A stretch of DNA of 64,000 nucleotides from CAVSLM01 sp963728895 (GTDB lineage Bacteria > Pseudomonadota > Gammaproteobacteria > JBBQDK01), in contig CAVSLM010000011.1 in NCBI GenBank assembly GCA_963728895.1, forward strand, positions 1 to 64,000, in the 5' to 3' direction. The notes beneath the pieces are model-generated. The model was not told the origin of the DNA. It did not search any database and saw only the letters and a program-made list of their open reading frames with translations. Shown here in pieces: positions 17,961-26,442 of the stretch. Position 1 is the first letter of the stretch; each line of letters begins with the position of its first letter. A program made the translations under genes and the position numbers.

Positions 17961-19304
17961 CTACGCTGTGAATTCGGCCGCGAGTGCTTCGAGCTCCGAC
18001 TCACTCTTGAGGACCGTCGCAAGAGCCTGTCGTGCCTGGGAAGCGGTCAGCGTGAGTGCTTCGGGGGCGTCGCCAGCGGGTGAGGCGCTGGCGTCGCGCA
18101 GCAGCGCGTCCGCGAAGTCGACAAGACGGGGATAGACGTGGTGCAGATCGGAGTAGTGCCCGTTGTGATGCTCGCGTGCGGCGACCACGACTTCCGCAGG
18201 CAAATTCCAAGCATCGAGGAGGCGGGCGCCGAGCTCCATGTGCGTTACATCGAGGAACTGCCGCTCCAGCTCCAGCACCGGTAGTTCGGGGTGCCCCTCC
18301 GCGGCATCGCTCAGGCGGCTAAATTCCGCCGGGAACAGTTGCGCGAGCAGCAGATAGCCGACGTCATGCAGCAACCCCGAGACATAGGCGATCCCAGGTC
18401 TCGGACGCTGTTCCGGCGGGAGCAGGTTGCCGAGCGCCTGTGTGAGCAAGCCGCTGTAGACGCCGGAACGCCAGTATCTCCGCAGCCCCGGGGGCCCGCC
18501 GGGCGGGCTGCCTAAACTGCGTCCGGCCGCGATACCCCAGGCGACTTGCAGCGCGAGATCGTAGCCCAGCACTCGGTTGACGGCCTCCCGCACGGAGCGG
18601 ACTGAATACGGATAGGCGAACAGGGCCATGCCGGCGTAACGGATCAGCTGGTTCGCCAGCGTCGGTTCGGACTCGACGGCACCCACCAGGTCGCGTGCGC
18701 CCGCATAGGGATTGTTGCGAAGCTGCGCGATTCGCAGCGCCGTCTCGGACAGTACCGGCAGGACGGAAGCGTCGCGCAGCGCATGGCGCAGCGCCGCGCG
18801 CTGCGGGCGTGCCCCTGCATCCGCGGCCTGCGAGGTGGGTCGCGAAATAGCACGAACCTGCCACGGATTGTTCTGCAGCAGTCGCAAGGCGCGGCCGCCC
18901 ACCTCGATCAGGTCCGTGTGACTGCCGGTGCAAAGATAGAGGTCCTCGAGCTGCGCGAGCGTTGCGTCGATGATGGCGCGCAATCCGTACGCGTCGGCGA
19001 CTGCCGGCGTCGAATCGGGCTCGCAGTCGGGGAACAGCGCGGCGCGCTCGGCCTGTGGGAGCCGCTGCATGGTGCGCCCGAGCTGAGCATGGATCAGGTC
19101 CAGAACAAGGACGTGGTCAGCCGGAAAGACGGCCAGCAGCAGTCCGCGGCGATCGGTGAGCAACGTAGCCTGGGCCACATGGTGGGGCGATACACCGGCC
19201 GCGGCCGAGGCCTCCAGCGCCGAGTCCGCGTATGGATGACTCACTGGACGGTACTCGACGCGATGTCGGGCCAGGTACTGTCGTATGGTTGCGGGGATTG
19301 CCAC
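17961..19304 (-). CDS. YbaK/aminoacyl-tRNA deacylase-like domain fused to HDOD domain
   Basis: This is a 447-residue two-domain protein. Residues 1-150 resemble the YbaK/ProX aminoacyl-tRNA editing fold (MAIPATIRQYLARHRVEYRPVSHPYADSALEASAAAGVSPHHVAQATLL, given here only to mark its extent at positions 1-49). Residues about 175-395 form an HDOD domain, a signalling relative of the HD phosphohydrolases, with VLPVLSETALRIAQLRNNP, AFAYPYSVRSVREAVNRVLG, and YVSGLLHDVGYLLLAQLFP. HDOD proteins usually act in signalling rather than hydrolysis. The combination of both domains is known from other proteobacteria. The gene is monocistronic, facing away from its neighbour at 19.5 kb. Confidence 0.87.
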   Translation of the reverse strand: MAIPATIRQYLARHRVEYRPVSHPYADSALEASAAAGVSPHHVAQATLLTDRRGLLLAVFPADHVLVLDLIHAQLGRTMQRLPQAERAALFPDCEPDSTPAVADAYGLRAIIDATLAQLEDLYLCTGSHTDLIEVGGRALRLLQNNPWQVRAISRPTSQAADAGARPQRAALRHALRDASVLPVLSETALRIAQLRNNPYAGARDLVGAVESEPTLANQLIRYAGMALFAYPYSVRSVREAVNRVLGYDLALQVAWGIAAGRSLGSPPGGPPGLRRYWRSGVYSGLLTQALGNLLPPEQRPRPGIAYVSGLLHDVGYLLLAQLFPAEFSRLSDAAEGHPELPVLELERQFLDVTHMELGARLLDAWNLPAEVVVAAREHHNGHYSDLHHVYPRLVDFADALLRDASASPAGDAPEALTLTASQARQALATVLKSESELEALAAEFTA

Positions 19305-19483
19305 GATGCATCCCGGTTCCCGCCAAAGGCGGCAGGAACGTGTGAAGACCTGGCTTTTAGCGGAACAGGGTGCTGGGCTCTTGATGTCGCGTTGGAAGCT
19401 ACGTCACACAGCCCCCGCGCTCCGATGGGCACGCAGCCACGGAAAACAGGTGCCGGTCGGGGATCGGAGCCGGCGGATGGCGG

Positions 19484-19774
19484 CTATTCGCGGTCGAACT
19501 CGTCCAGAGGGCTGGACCAGCTGTCCGGATTCTGCTCGAGATCGACGCCGTAATCCTCGCGATCGATATCCAGCGATCCTGACCAGTCCTCGGGGGGTTC
19601 TGCGGGCTCGATCTCGAGCTCCGCCCAAGCGTCCAGATCGAGCTCCTCAACCGTGCCGTCGAAGTACTGGATCTCTACCGTGTCATCGTCCTCATCGACT
19701 GCGACTACCTCGAACGTTTCTCCCGTGACGTTCTTGTACCAGTCTCCGACGTGTGGCGTGTATTCTTCCGGCAT
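19484..19774 (-). CDS. Small acidic conserved hypothetical protein
   Basis: This 96-residue protein begins MPEEYTPHVGDWYKNVTGET and is strongly acidic (many Asp and Glu, few Lys). The first half forms a short beta-rich unit (FEVVAVDEDDDTVEIQYFDG) followed by LDLDAWAELEIEPAEPPEDW, and the end is a hydrophilic tail. Similar small proteins of unknown function are widespread in gammaproteobacteria. I cannot assign a role. ATG 19774 is followed at once by a good frame with no alternative start. Confidence 0.8.
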   Translation of the reverse strand: MPEEYTPHVGDWYKNVTGETFEVVAVDEDDDTVEIQYFDGTVEELDLDAWAELEIEPAEPPEDWSGSLDIDREDYGVDLEQNPDSWSSPLDEFDRE

Positions 19775-19935
19775 GACGACTGCCCCCTCTGTGCTCGGTG
19801 ATTTCGTGGTTTCACACCAGGGTGCGATCTGTGCTGCTCCCCACCGCCCCCTATTTATAGGACCATCGAGTCCTCATGGCAAGCATGGGGTCACACCCGC
19901 GTGACAACGCATTGCAACACCATGCGAGAAAGCTG

Positions 19936-20325
19936 ATGAACATTGTCGTACTCGATTATGCATGTCTTCCATCGGGCGTCGATTTTCCGCCGCTGGCGCT
20001 GGATCGCTATGGTTGGGAGCAATATCCGCGACTCCCTGCCGGCGAGGTGACGGAGCGTTGCTGGAGAGCCGACGTGATCGTGACGCTTGCGACGCCAGTG
20101 TCTGCCGCGCAGCTGAAGCAGCTCGGAAAGCTCAAACTGATCGTGGCCGGCGCACGCGAGCCCGCGTTGACGGATCTTGCCGCGGCGCAGGAACGCGGCA
20201 TCGCAGTGCGCACCGTGGCGCTGCCGCAAGGCGATGACGCGAGCGCCGCCGAAGGCACATGTCGCGAAGTGGTCGCCAACATCGAGGCATTCCTGCGTGG
20301 AGAGCCGCGCAACCGCGTGGGCTGA
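19936..20325 (+). CDS. Stand-alone N-terminal-like domain of a D-2-hydroxyacid dehydrogenase
   Basis: This 129-residue protein resembles only the substrate-side (N-terminal) part of D-glycerate-type dehydrogenases: MNIVVLDYACLPSG, ADVIVTLATPVSAAQLKQL, LKLIVAGAREPALTDLAAAQERGIAVRTV. The NAD-binding domain with GxGxxG is missing, and the frame ends after a short divergent tail. It may be a degenerate remnant or an independent small protein. No NAD domain is found downstream, where the next gene (a MarC-type membrane protein) begins 60 bases later. ATG 19936 is favoured over the upstream open frame because it matches the family start. Confidence 0.75.
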   Translation: MNIVVLDYACLPSGVDFPPLALDRYGWEQYPRLPAGEVTERCWRADVIVTLATPVSAAQLKQLGKLKLIVAGAREPALTDLAAAQERGIAVRTVALPQGDDASAAEGTCREVVANIEAFLRGEPRNRVG

Positions 20326-20385
20326 GCCCGGGTCGCGCCCGCGTGCCCGTCCGCACGGCATGCACAACGCGCGGAGCGCATCCTG

Positions 20386-21033
20386 ATGGGCGGCGCCCAG
20401 CAACCGCTCGAGCTGATATTCAACACCCTGGTGATCCTGCTGGTGGTGATCGATCCCATCGGGCTGGCGCCGATGTTCGCCGCGCTGACGCGCGGCGGCA
20501 ATGCGCAATACAAGCAGCGCATGGCGGTGAAGGGCGTGTTGCTTGCCGCATCCATTCTTTTGTTGTTCGTATTTGCCGGCAAGCGGCTGCTGGCGGCGCT
20601 CGGCATCGGCCTGCCGGCATTTCGTGTCGCAGGCGGCGTGTTGCTGTTTCTGCTTGCGATCGACATGATTTTCGCACGCCAGTCAGGCTTGCGCTCAACC
20701 ACCGTACGCGAGCAGGCGGAGGCGGAGCAGAAGCCGGACATTTCGGTCTTTCCGCTGGCCTTCCCGCTTATCGCCGGCCCCGGCGCCCTCACCACGATCC
20801 TGCTGATGACCTCCGCACTTCGCGCAGAGCCCTGGAGTCTGGTCATCGTGCTGGGAGTGTTGATGATGGTTCTCATGATGACTCTGGCTTCGCTGCTGCT
20901 CGCCTCACGCATCATGCGTCTACTGGGCGAGACCGGGGCGAATGTCGTAAGTCGTCTGCTCGGTCTGATCCTGGCGGCGCTTGCAGTGCAGTTCGTAATG
21001 GACGGCGTGCGTGCGGCCCTCGGTGCGGGCTAG
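20386..21033 (+). CDS. MarC-family integral membrane protein
   Basis: This 215-residue protein has six predicted membrane segments and is typical of the MarC/UPF0056 family. Family features seen are the N-terminal FNTLVILLVVIDPIGLAPMFAALTRG and the central FPLAFPLIAGPGALTTILLM. The charged loop between helices 3 and 4 (RSTTVREQAEAEQKPD) is cytoplasmic. The molecular function of MarC proteins is not established and no antibiotic-resistance role should be assumed. The 3' end overlaps the next minus-strand gene by four bases. Confidence 0.92.
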   Translation: MGGAQQPLELIFNTLVILLVVIDPIGLAPMFAALTRGGNAQYKQRMAVKGVLLAASILLLFVFAGKRLLAALGIGLPAFRVAGGVLLFLLAIDMIFARQSGLRSTTVREQAEAEQKPDISVFPLAFPLIAGPGALTTILLMTSALRAEPWSLVIVLGVLMMVLMMTLASLLLASRIMRLLGETGANVVSRLLGLILAALAVQFVMDGVRAALGAG

Positions 21034-21281
21034 AGGAGCTCCATGCTTCGCACTGCGCCTTTGGCGTCCACATTCAGCCTGACCCGGCCAAAGCAGGGCA
21101 CGCGTGCCGCGACGCAACCCGAGCCTTCCATGACCACTTCCTCGAAGCTGACGGCCGCGGTGATATACGCTGCGTCCGCGTCCAGGATCTCGTAGTGCAG
21201 AGTGTCGTTGTCGATCCACCCGTTCTGACTGCAGAGCTCGACCAGTTCTCGGCACTGATGCAAATAACTACGTACGTTCAT
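21030..21281 (-). CDS. Small hypothetical protein (83 aa)
   Basis: This frame encodes 83 residues starting MNVRSYLHQCRELVELCSQN and ending VDAKGAVRSMELL. ATG 21281 has AGGGG nine bases upstream; an upstream TTG at 21287 is less likely. The sequence alternates beta strands and a short helix, with several conserved-looking Cys and Gly. It overlaps the end of the convergent marC-like gene by four bases. I do not recognise a family. Confidence 0.65.
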   Translation of the reverse strand: MNVRSYLHQCRELVELCSQNGWIDNDTLHYEILDADAAYITAAVSFEEVVMEGSGCVAARVPCFGRVRLNVDAKGAVRSMELL

Positions 21282-21388
21282 GCGCAATGTCCCCTGGTGG
21301 AAAGGCGCGACCCTTGCGCCTCGATTGGGAAATTATAGGTCCGATGCCATGAACCGCAGCGGCAGCGACATGCGCTGCGGCAACGCCC

Positions 21389-22519
21389 TCAGAGGAACAG
21401 CGAGAGCACGCCGGTGTATCCGTACAGGCGATTGTTGGAGATCTCGCCGTTGGCGAAGAAGCCGACCAGGGGAAATTCTCCCAGCTCGTCGGCGATGATC
21501 CTGAGCTCTTCCGAATCCCTGCCGAACAGATTCCGGCCGCGTCCCAGGCACGTGAAATAAAGTCCGCCGCGGGGCGGATGTGGGGTACGCCGACGCAGGT
21601 CGCGAAGCATGCGGTGCAGGTCCTCCAGCGCGGTCTGGGCGTCGCGGCGACAGAACATGATCTGCTGGCCCGGCTCGAGCATCTCGCCGACGCCGAGCAG
21701 CTTGTTTTTTACATCGACGCCGATCACGTTGCGCACCAGATAATCGTCGCGATCGGAGCCGGCGATCGGCAGCCCGGCGAAGATGTAGCCCGCGACGCGG
21801 TTCAGGTCGCGCGCCAGTATCTCTCCGATGTCCTCCTTGAAGACGTCCAGCGCCGGTCGATCGTCGATGCGGACCGCGACGTTGCGCTCGCACTCGTTGA
21901 TGACATGCTTGGCGCCGATGGGCGAGCAGCCCTGGGTGAGGGCGGTGACCACGGAAACCCGGTCGCTGAACGCGACACCGGACAATCCGCCCTCCGAAAC
22001 TTCTTCCGCGACCTGTGGGAACTGGTCCGATGACGAGCTGATGCCGCCGACCAGGTAGCCTCCCGGCAGCTCCTCGGCGAGCGCGCCCACCAGGCCCGGC
22101 AGCAGCTGATTGCGCGGATCCCCGTGCACCACCGCAAAATGCGCCGGATGGCTGCGATACCAGCTGGCGAGCCGGGCGCGCAGCGGCTCCAGTCCCGCAC
22201 GTATGCCGGGGAGCAGCCGGAACTGCTCGTCAGGAAAGTGCGCGAGCATTACTGCCAGGGCGGGCTCGTCGTAATACTCGTGCCCGCTGCAGCAGATGCC
22301 CGCGCCGGCGGTACCGGTCCAGTGCTCAACGCCGGTGGAAGCGCGCAGCACCTCGACGATCTCCCGCAGCGCAGGAGCGAGTGCATCCGTGACGTACACG
22401 AATCCCAGATTGGCGCCCATCGGCTCGGGCCCGATCTGGTCCAGACAGTTGCGCGTGCATTCCTCCCATCCTGCGCCGCTCGAGTGTGCGAGCTGGAAAC
22501 AATCCATCGCAGACCTCAT
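21389..22519 (-). CDS. FIST-domain signal sensor protein
   Basis: This 376-residue protein carries FIST N and FIST C domains, proposed ligand-binding sensor domains of bacterial signalling. The N-terminal domain includes LGFVYVTDALAPALREIVEVLR, GICCSGHEYYDEPALAVMLAHF and GGISSSSDQFPQVAEE; the C-terminal domain includes GVDVKNKLLGVGEMLEPGQQIMF and GLYFTCLGRGRNLFG with the C-terminal FFANGEISNNRLYGYTGVL. No output domain is fused, and no kinase is adjacent, so its partner lies elsewhere. Start is ATG 22519 or ATG 22507. A dispersed repeat copy lies between it and the phosphoribulokinase gene. Confidence 0.87.
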   Translation of the reverse strand: MRSAMDCFQLAHSSGAGWEECTRNCLDQIGPEPMGANLGFVYVTDALAPALREIVEVLRASTGVEHWTGTAGAGICCSGHEYYDEPALAVMLAHFPDEQFRLLPGIRAGLEPLRARLASWYRSHPAHFAVVHGDPRNQLLPGLVGALAEELPGGYLVGGISSSSDQFPQVAEEVSEGGLSGVAFSDRVSVVTALTQGCSPIGAKHVINECERNVAVRIDDRPALDVFKEDIGEILARDLNRVAGYIFAGLPIAGSDRDDYLVRNVIGVDVKNKLLGVGEMLEPGQQIMFCRRDAQTALEDLHRMLRDLRRRTPHPPRGGLYFTCLGRGRNLFGRDSEELRIIADELGEFPLVGFFANGEISNNRLYGYTGVLSLFL

Positions 22520-22586
22520 GACAGTGATCGCGGGAACAGCTGTCGCAAGTCTGCCGGGACCCGGCGCCGACCCTGCGATCAGTCTA

Positions 22587-22730
22587 GCCCGAAAATCTCA
22601 CCGGCCGGCCAGCGGCTGGCGGTAATTGAATGGATTGCAGGGTAGATCTGGCGTGCTTCGCGATCTCCGAACGATGACACACGGTTAACGCCGCCGGCCG
22701 ATCCCGGTTCTGCAGGTCTCTCGCTGCAGG
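22587..22730 (+). repeat. Copy of the CCCGGAAATCTCACC dispersed element
   Basis: The copy starts GCCCGAAAATCTCACCGGCC and shares the internal blocks AGCGGCTGGC, TGAATGGAT, AGATCTGGC, CGATCTCCGAACGATGACAC and ATCCCGGTTCTG with copies near 50.2, 52.0 and 57.5 kb. Its left end has one mismatch to the consensus terminus, and no right-hand terminus is seen. Confidence 0.8.
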
Positions 22731-22733
22731 TCC

Positions 22734-23603
22734 TCAGCTGCGGTGCTCCATCAACGATTCGATCACGGGCGTCAGGATGATTTCCATGGCAAAGCCCATC
22801 TTTCCGCCCGGCACCACGATGCTGTTGCGCCGTGACATGAAAGAGCCGTTCAGCATGCTGAGCAGGTAGGGGAAATCGACCTGGCTCTTCTTCGGATCGC
22901 GGAAGCGGATCACGACGAAGCTCTCATCGGGCGTGGGGATGTCGCGCGCGATGAAGGGGTTGGACGTGTCCACGGTGGGGACGCGCTGAAAATTGATGTC
23001 GGTGCGCGAGAACTGCGGAGTGATGTAATTCACGTAGTCCGGCATGCGCCGCAGGATGGTGTCGACGATGGCCTCGGCGCTATAACCGCGCTGTGCATTA
23101 TCGCGGAAGATCTTCTGAATCCATTCCAGATTGACGATGGGCACCACACCGATCAGCAGGTCCACGTACTGGGCGACATTGACGTCGCCATCCACCACGC
23201 CGCCGTGCAGTCCCTCGTAGAACAGCAGGTCGGTTCCCGGCGAGATTTCCTCCCAGGGCGTGAACTCGCCCGGCTGCTGTTTGAAGGGTGCGGCCTCCTC
23301 CTGGCTGTGCAGGTAGTACCGGCGCCGGCAGGCTCCGGTCTCCCCGTACTGCCGGAATGTGGCGGCGATCTCGTCGAAGAGATTCGCCTCCGGTCCGAAG
23401 TGGCTCAGGTTGGCGTTCTCGGCATGCGCGCGCGCAATGGCCTCTTTCATCTGCTTGCGATCGTAGCGATGAAAGCTGTCGCCTTCGATCACCAGTGGGT
23501 TGATGCCTTCACGAAGGAAGATGTGCTCGAAGGCGACTTTGACGGTAGTGGTGCCGGCGCCCGACGAGCCGGTAACGGCGACCACCGGGTGTTTCTTGGA
23601 CAT
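22734..23603 (-). CDS. prkB: Phosphoribulokinase
   Basis: This enzyme phosphorylates ribulose 5-phosphate to ribulose 1,5-bisphosphate with ATP. The 289-residue length and the sequence match the short proteobacterial phosphoribulokinase class (E. coli PrkB type). Walker A is TGSSGAGTT at residues 11-19; other family segments are PLVIEGDSFHRYDRKQMKEA and LLFYEGLHGGVVDGDVNVAQYVDLLIGVVPIVNLEWIQKI (positions about 126-165). ATG 23603 has GAGGAG nearby upstream (GTCGAGGAGCGCGCA), and the longer open frame beyond it is not conserved. No RuBisCO or other Calvin-cycle gene is in the window, so autotrophy cannot be inferred. Confidence 0.92.
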   Translation of the reverse strand: MSKKHPVVAVTGSSGAGTTTVKVAFEHIFLREGINPLVIEGDSFHRYDRKQMKEAIARAHAENANLSHFGPEANLFDEIAATFRQYGETGACRRRYYLHSQEEAAPFKQQPGEFTPWEEISPGTDLLFYEGLHGGVVDGDVNVAQYVDLLIGVVPIVNLEWIQKIFRDNAQRGYSAEAIVDTILRRMPDYVNYITPQFSRTDINFQRVPTVDTSNPFIARDIPTPDESFVVIRFRDPKKSQVDFPYLLSMLNGSFMSRRNSIVVPGGKMGFAMEIILTPVIESLMEHRS

Positions 23604-23793
23604 TGCGCGCTCCTCGACAGATGCTGGAATCTGGTGCTGCTGGTGGCTCTCGTGCCCCAGCCGTGAGGCGCTATGCGCCTTCCGCCGCAGGGATTCGGCC
23701 GGCGCCCACGCGACATTCCGAAGCTGCGCATATTGAACCATTTTGCGCCGTTTGGCGACAACCGCCGCGCCGACGCATGACACCAAGGGAGAG

Positions 23794-23823
23794 TTGCGCA
23801 GCCATTTCCGCTATAGCTATAGT
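23794..23823 (+). promoter_or_regulatory. Possible sigma70 promoter for the FKBP isomerase gene
   Basis: TTGCGC at 23794-23799 and TATAGT at 23818-23823 are spaced by 18 bases. The start codon at 23853 lies about 23 bases after the expected transcription start, with GAAGGAC as the ribosome site between. Confidence 0.45.
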
Positions 23824-23852
23824 TGCGGCTCGCCTACGGAGAAGGACGCCTC

Positions 23853-24332
23853 ATGAAGACAGCGAGCGGCATGGTGGTTACCATGCACTACACCTTGAGC
23901 GACGACGCCGGAGAGGTGATCGACAGCAGCAGCGGGCGTGCGCCGCTCTCCTACCTGCACGGCCACGGCAACATCGTTCCCGGACTGGAGAAGGCACTGG
24001 AGGGCGCAGAGGCCGGATTCAAGCAGCGTGTCACCGTTCCGCCGGCCGAAGGCTACGGCGAGAAGGATCCGGACGCGGTCTTCGAAGCACCCCGCGACCA
24101 GTTTCCGCCGGATATGGAAGTCGAGCCCGGCGTGCGCGTGTACGCGGAAGGGCCGCACGGTCCGGTGCACTTCACCGTCCTGGAGCTGACCGACGACGGC
24201 GTCAGGCTGGACGCGAACCACCCGCTTGCCGGGATGAATCTGCACTTCGACGTGGAAGTCGTGGAAGTCCGGCAGGCGACGCCCGAGGAGCTCGAGCACG
24301 GCCACGTGCATGGCGAGGATCATCATCACTGA
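23853..24332 (+). CDS. SlyD-like FKBP-type peptidyl-prolyl isomerase
   Basis: This 159-residue FKBP-fold isomerase has an inserted IF domain, like SlyD. The N-terminal half (MVVTMHYTLSDDAGEVIDSS, LSYLHGHGNIVPGLEKALEG) is the FKBP part, the middle (QFPPDMEVEPGVRVYA) is the IF domain, and VRLDANHPLAGMNLHFDVEVV returns to the FKBP fold. The C-terminus is a short His-rich tail (EHGHVHGEDHHH) that may bind metals, as in SlyD, although it is shorter than the E. coli tail. It is cytoplasmic. GAAGGAC precedes ATG 23853. It is divergent from prk. Confidence 0.93.
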   Translation: MKTASGMVVTMHYTLSDDAGEVIDSSSGRAPLSYLHGHGNIVPGLEKALEGAEAGFKQRVTVPPAEGYGEKDPDAVFEAPRDQFPPDMEVEPGVRVYAEGPHGPVHFTVLELTDDGVRLDANHPLAGMNLHFDVEVVEVRQATPEELEHGHVHGEDHHH

Positions 24333-24357
24333 GCACTGCGGTCGCAGCGCCCCGCGT

Positions 24358-25103
24358 TCACGGTGTTGCTGCGGCCTCGAATGCCAGGTCCCAGACGCGA
24401 TGACCGAGGCGCAGGCCACGCTGCTCGAAGCGCGTTGGCGGGCGCTGCACTGAGCGTGCGCTGAAACGTCCGGGTCCAGCCCGGTTGCGCAGTCCGGTAT
24501 CCTGCTCCAGGACGTGGAGCATGTGCTGCGCGTAGTCCTCCCAGTCGGTGGCCAGCTCCAGCGTCCCGCCCGACCGCAAGCGGGTGCGCAGCAGGGCGAT
24601 GATCTCGGGCTGCACCAGGCGGCGTTTGTGATGGCGCTTCTTGGGCCACGGATCGGGAAAGAACACGTAGATGGCGCCAAGGCTCCCGGGCGGGATGTGT
24701 TGCTCGAGCATCGCCAGGGCATCACCGCAGACGATGCGCACGTTGTCGAGCCCGAGCGCTTCCAGCCTGTGCAGCAGGCTGCCGATTCCCGGGCGGTGAA
24801 CCTCGATGCCCAGATAGTTCCGATCAGGATGCGCTGCGGCCATGGCCGCGAGGGCCTCGCCGTTGCCGAAGCCGATCTCCAGCGCGAGCGCGGCGCGTAG
24901 CGCGCGAAGACGGCCTGCAGATCGAGGTCCCGGCCGCGGGCAATTCCAAGCCCCTAACGCGGCCACAGCATTTCGAGCGCGCGCTCCTGCGCCGGTCGTC
25001 AGCCGGCCTTCGCGGCGGACGAAGCTGCGGATGCCGCGGCGCGGCCCATGATCGCCGCCGGGACCGGCTCGCCGGAGCGGCGCTGCCGCGGCCGTTCCGT
25101 CAA
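24358..25103 (-). pseudogene. trmB: tRNA (guanine-N(7)-)-methyltransferase TrmB, frame broken three times
   Basis: TrmB forms m7G46 in tRNA. The intact part (about 24,358-24,890) contains the family motifs LALEIGFGNGEALAAMA, YLGIEVHRPGIGSLLHR, VFFPDPWPKKRHHKRRLVQP, and LELATDWEDYAQHM. Upstream the family N-terminus is recognisable only by switching frames: RRGIRSFVRREGRLTTGA near 25,000-25,050, then QERALEMLWPR with a TAG where a Tyr codon (TAC) is expected (about 24,957), then RDLDLQAVFARYAP, then the intact part. Total length across these pieces (746 bases) equals that of a normal trmB. TTG at 25103 overlaps the thiG stop (TTGA). Either a decayed gene or several sequencing errors would produce this pattern; the adjacent thiG shows the same damage. 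Confidence 0.8.
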
Positions 25104-25927
25104 GACCAGCTCAGAAAAACGTGCCGTCCGACCGGCGAAGAGGCGCTGGCGTAGCGTTTGCGCGGAATGCGGCCCGCCCGATAGGCCTCGCGGCCGGCCT
25201 CGATGGCCTTCCTCATCGCCGAGGCCATCAGCACCGGATCGCGCGCACCGGCGATCGCCGTGTTCATCAGCACGCCGTCGCAGCCGAGCTCCATGGCGAT
25301 CGCGGCATCGGAGGCGGTGCCGACGCCGGCATCGACCAGGATCGGCACCTCGGCGTTCTCGACGATGGTGAGGATGTTGTAGGGATTGCGGATGCCGAGA
25401 CCCGGAGCCGATCGGCGCCGCCAGCGGCATCACCGCAACGCAGCCCATGTCCTCGAAGCGCCTTGCCGCGATGGGATCGTCGTTGGTGTAGACCATCACC
25501 TTGAAGCTGCTCGCGGATCAGCACCTCCGCGGCCTTGAAGGTCTGCGACCATATCGGGAAACAGGGTCTTCTCGTCGCCCAGAACCTCGAGCTTCACCAG
25601 ATCGTGGCCGTCGAGCAGCTCGCGTGCCAGGCGGCAGGTGCGTACGGCCTCTTCCGCGGAGTAGCAGCCCGCGGTATTGGGCAGATAGGTGTAGCGATCG
25701 GGCGGCAGCACTTCGAGCAGACTGGGCTCGCCCGGCTGCTGGCCGATGTTGGTGCGCCGTATCGCCACGGTGACGATTTGCGCGCCGCTCGCCTCCACGG
25801 CGCGACGGGTTTCCTCCAGGTCGCGGTACTTGCCCGTTCCCACCAGCAGGCGGGAGCGATAGATTGCGCCCGCAACGACGAGATCGTCGCTGCCGGCCGC
25901 CCGCTGCGGCTTCATGATCGTGGACAT
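25100..25927 (-). CDS. thiG: Thiazole synthase ThiG (frame broken about three times)
   Basis: ThiG builds the thiazole ring of thiamine from 1-deoxy-D-xylulose 5-phosphate, dehydroglycine and the thiocarboxylated carrier ThiS. The first 125 codons read cleanly (SRLLVGTGKYRDLEETRRAV, GCYSAEEAVRTCRLARELLDG, LVKLEVLGDEKTLFPDMV). The rest is recognisable only in other frames: AAEVLIRE, then VMVYTNDDPIAARRFEDMGC, then PILVDAGVGTASDAAIAMEL, ending SASSPVGRHVF before TGA at 25100. Breaks fall near 25,550, 25,505 and 25,400. The summed length (276 codons) is normal for ThiG. thiS lies 63 bases upstream and trmB overlaps downstream, the arrangement seen in pseudomonads. Confidence 0.85.
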
Positions 25928-25990
25928 CGGATTTCCTCTATTGCGGCTGCCGGACGAAGGGGCGCGGTGAACGACGGTTCAGCCGTGCGC

Positions 25991-26191
25991 TCAGCCGCCG
26001 CCGATGGCGTGAACGATCTCCACCCGATCGCCGGCCTGAAGATGATGCGCGTGGAAGGTACTGCGCGGCACGATTTCACAGTTGACCTCCATGGCCAGGC
26101 GACGCCCGTTCAGTCCCATGATCTGCAGGAGCTGGTCCGCGCTGGCGCCCTCCGGTACCTGGCGCGGTTCGCCGTTGACATAGATCTCCAT
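25991..26191 (-). CDS. thiS: Sulfur carrier protein ThiS
   Basis: This is a 66-residue ubiquitin-fold sulfur carrier for thiazole synthesis. It starts MEIYVNGEPRQVPEGASADQ and ends in GGG, so the C-terminal Gly-Gly that is adenylated and thiocarboxylated is present. It sits directly upstream of thiG, as in most thiamine operons. No TPP-type riboswitch core was seen in the 180 bases before it. Confidence 0.93.
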   Translation of the reverse strand: MEIYVNGEPRQVPEGASADQLLQIMGLNGRRLAMEVNCEIVPRSTFHAHHLQAGDRVEIVHAIGGG

Positions 26192-26323
26192 CGGGCTGCT
26201 GCCTCGTTACCGCTGCGCGAGGAACCTATTCTAACCGAAATTGCCGGACCGCACGGTCGCCGCGCGGCTCTGCGGCTGCGCCGTGATCGCACTGCGCATC
26301 TCCCGCTTTGCGGCAACTTCCCT

Positions 26324-26351
26324 TTGACACGGCGGCGGTCACTCATAACAA
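26324..26351 (+). promoter_or_regulatory. Probable promoter of tRNA-Gly
   Basis: A perfect TTGACA at 26324-26329 is followed after 16 bases by TAACAA at 26346-26351. The tRNA begins 18 bases later, matching a short leader. Confidence 0.55.
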
Positions 26352-26368
26352 TGTACCCGCACCGCTCG

Positions 26369-26442
26369 GCGGGTGTAGTTCAATGGTAGAACCTCAGCTT
26401 CCCAAGCTGATGACGTGGGTTCGATTCCCATCACCCGCTCCA
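26369..26442 (+). tRNA. tRNA-Gly (anticodon CCC)
   Basis: A complete cloverleaf is readable. Acceptor stem GCGGGTG pairs with CACCCGC, the D-arm is GTTCAATGGTAGAAC, the anticodon stem TCAGC/GCTGA holds loop TTCCCAA (anticodon CCC), and the T-arm is GGGTTCGATTCCC. The discriminator is T and CCA is genome-encoded (26440-26442). It closely resembles E. coli glyU. Confidence 0.97.

Noticed and set aside
22734..23603. Evidence for autotrophic growth
   Set aside because: Phosphoribulokinase of this class also occurs in organisms without RuBisCO, and no other Calvin-cycle gene is in the window.
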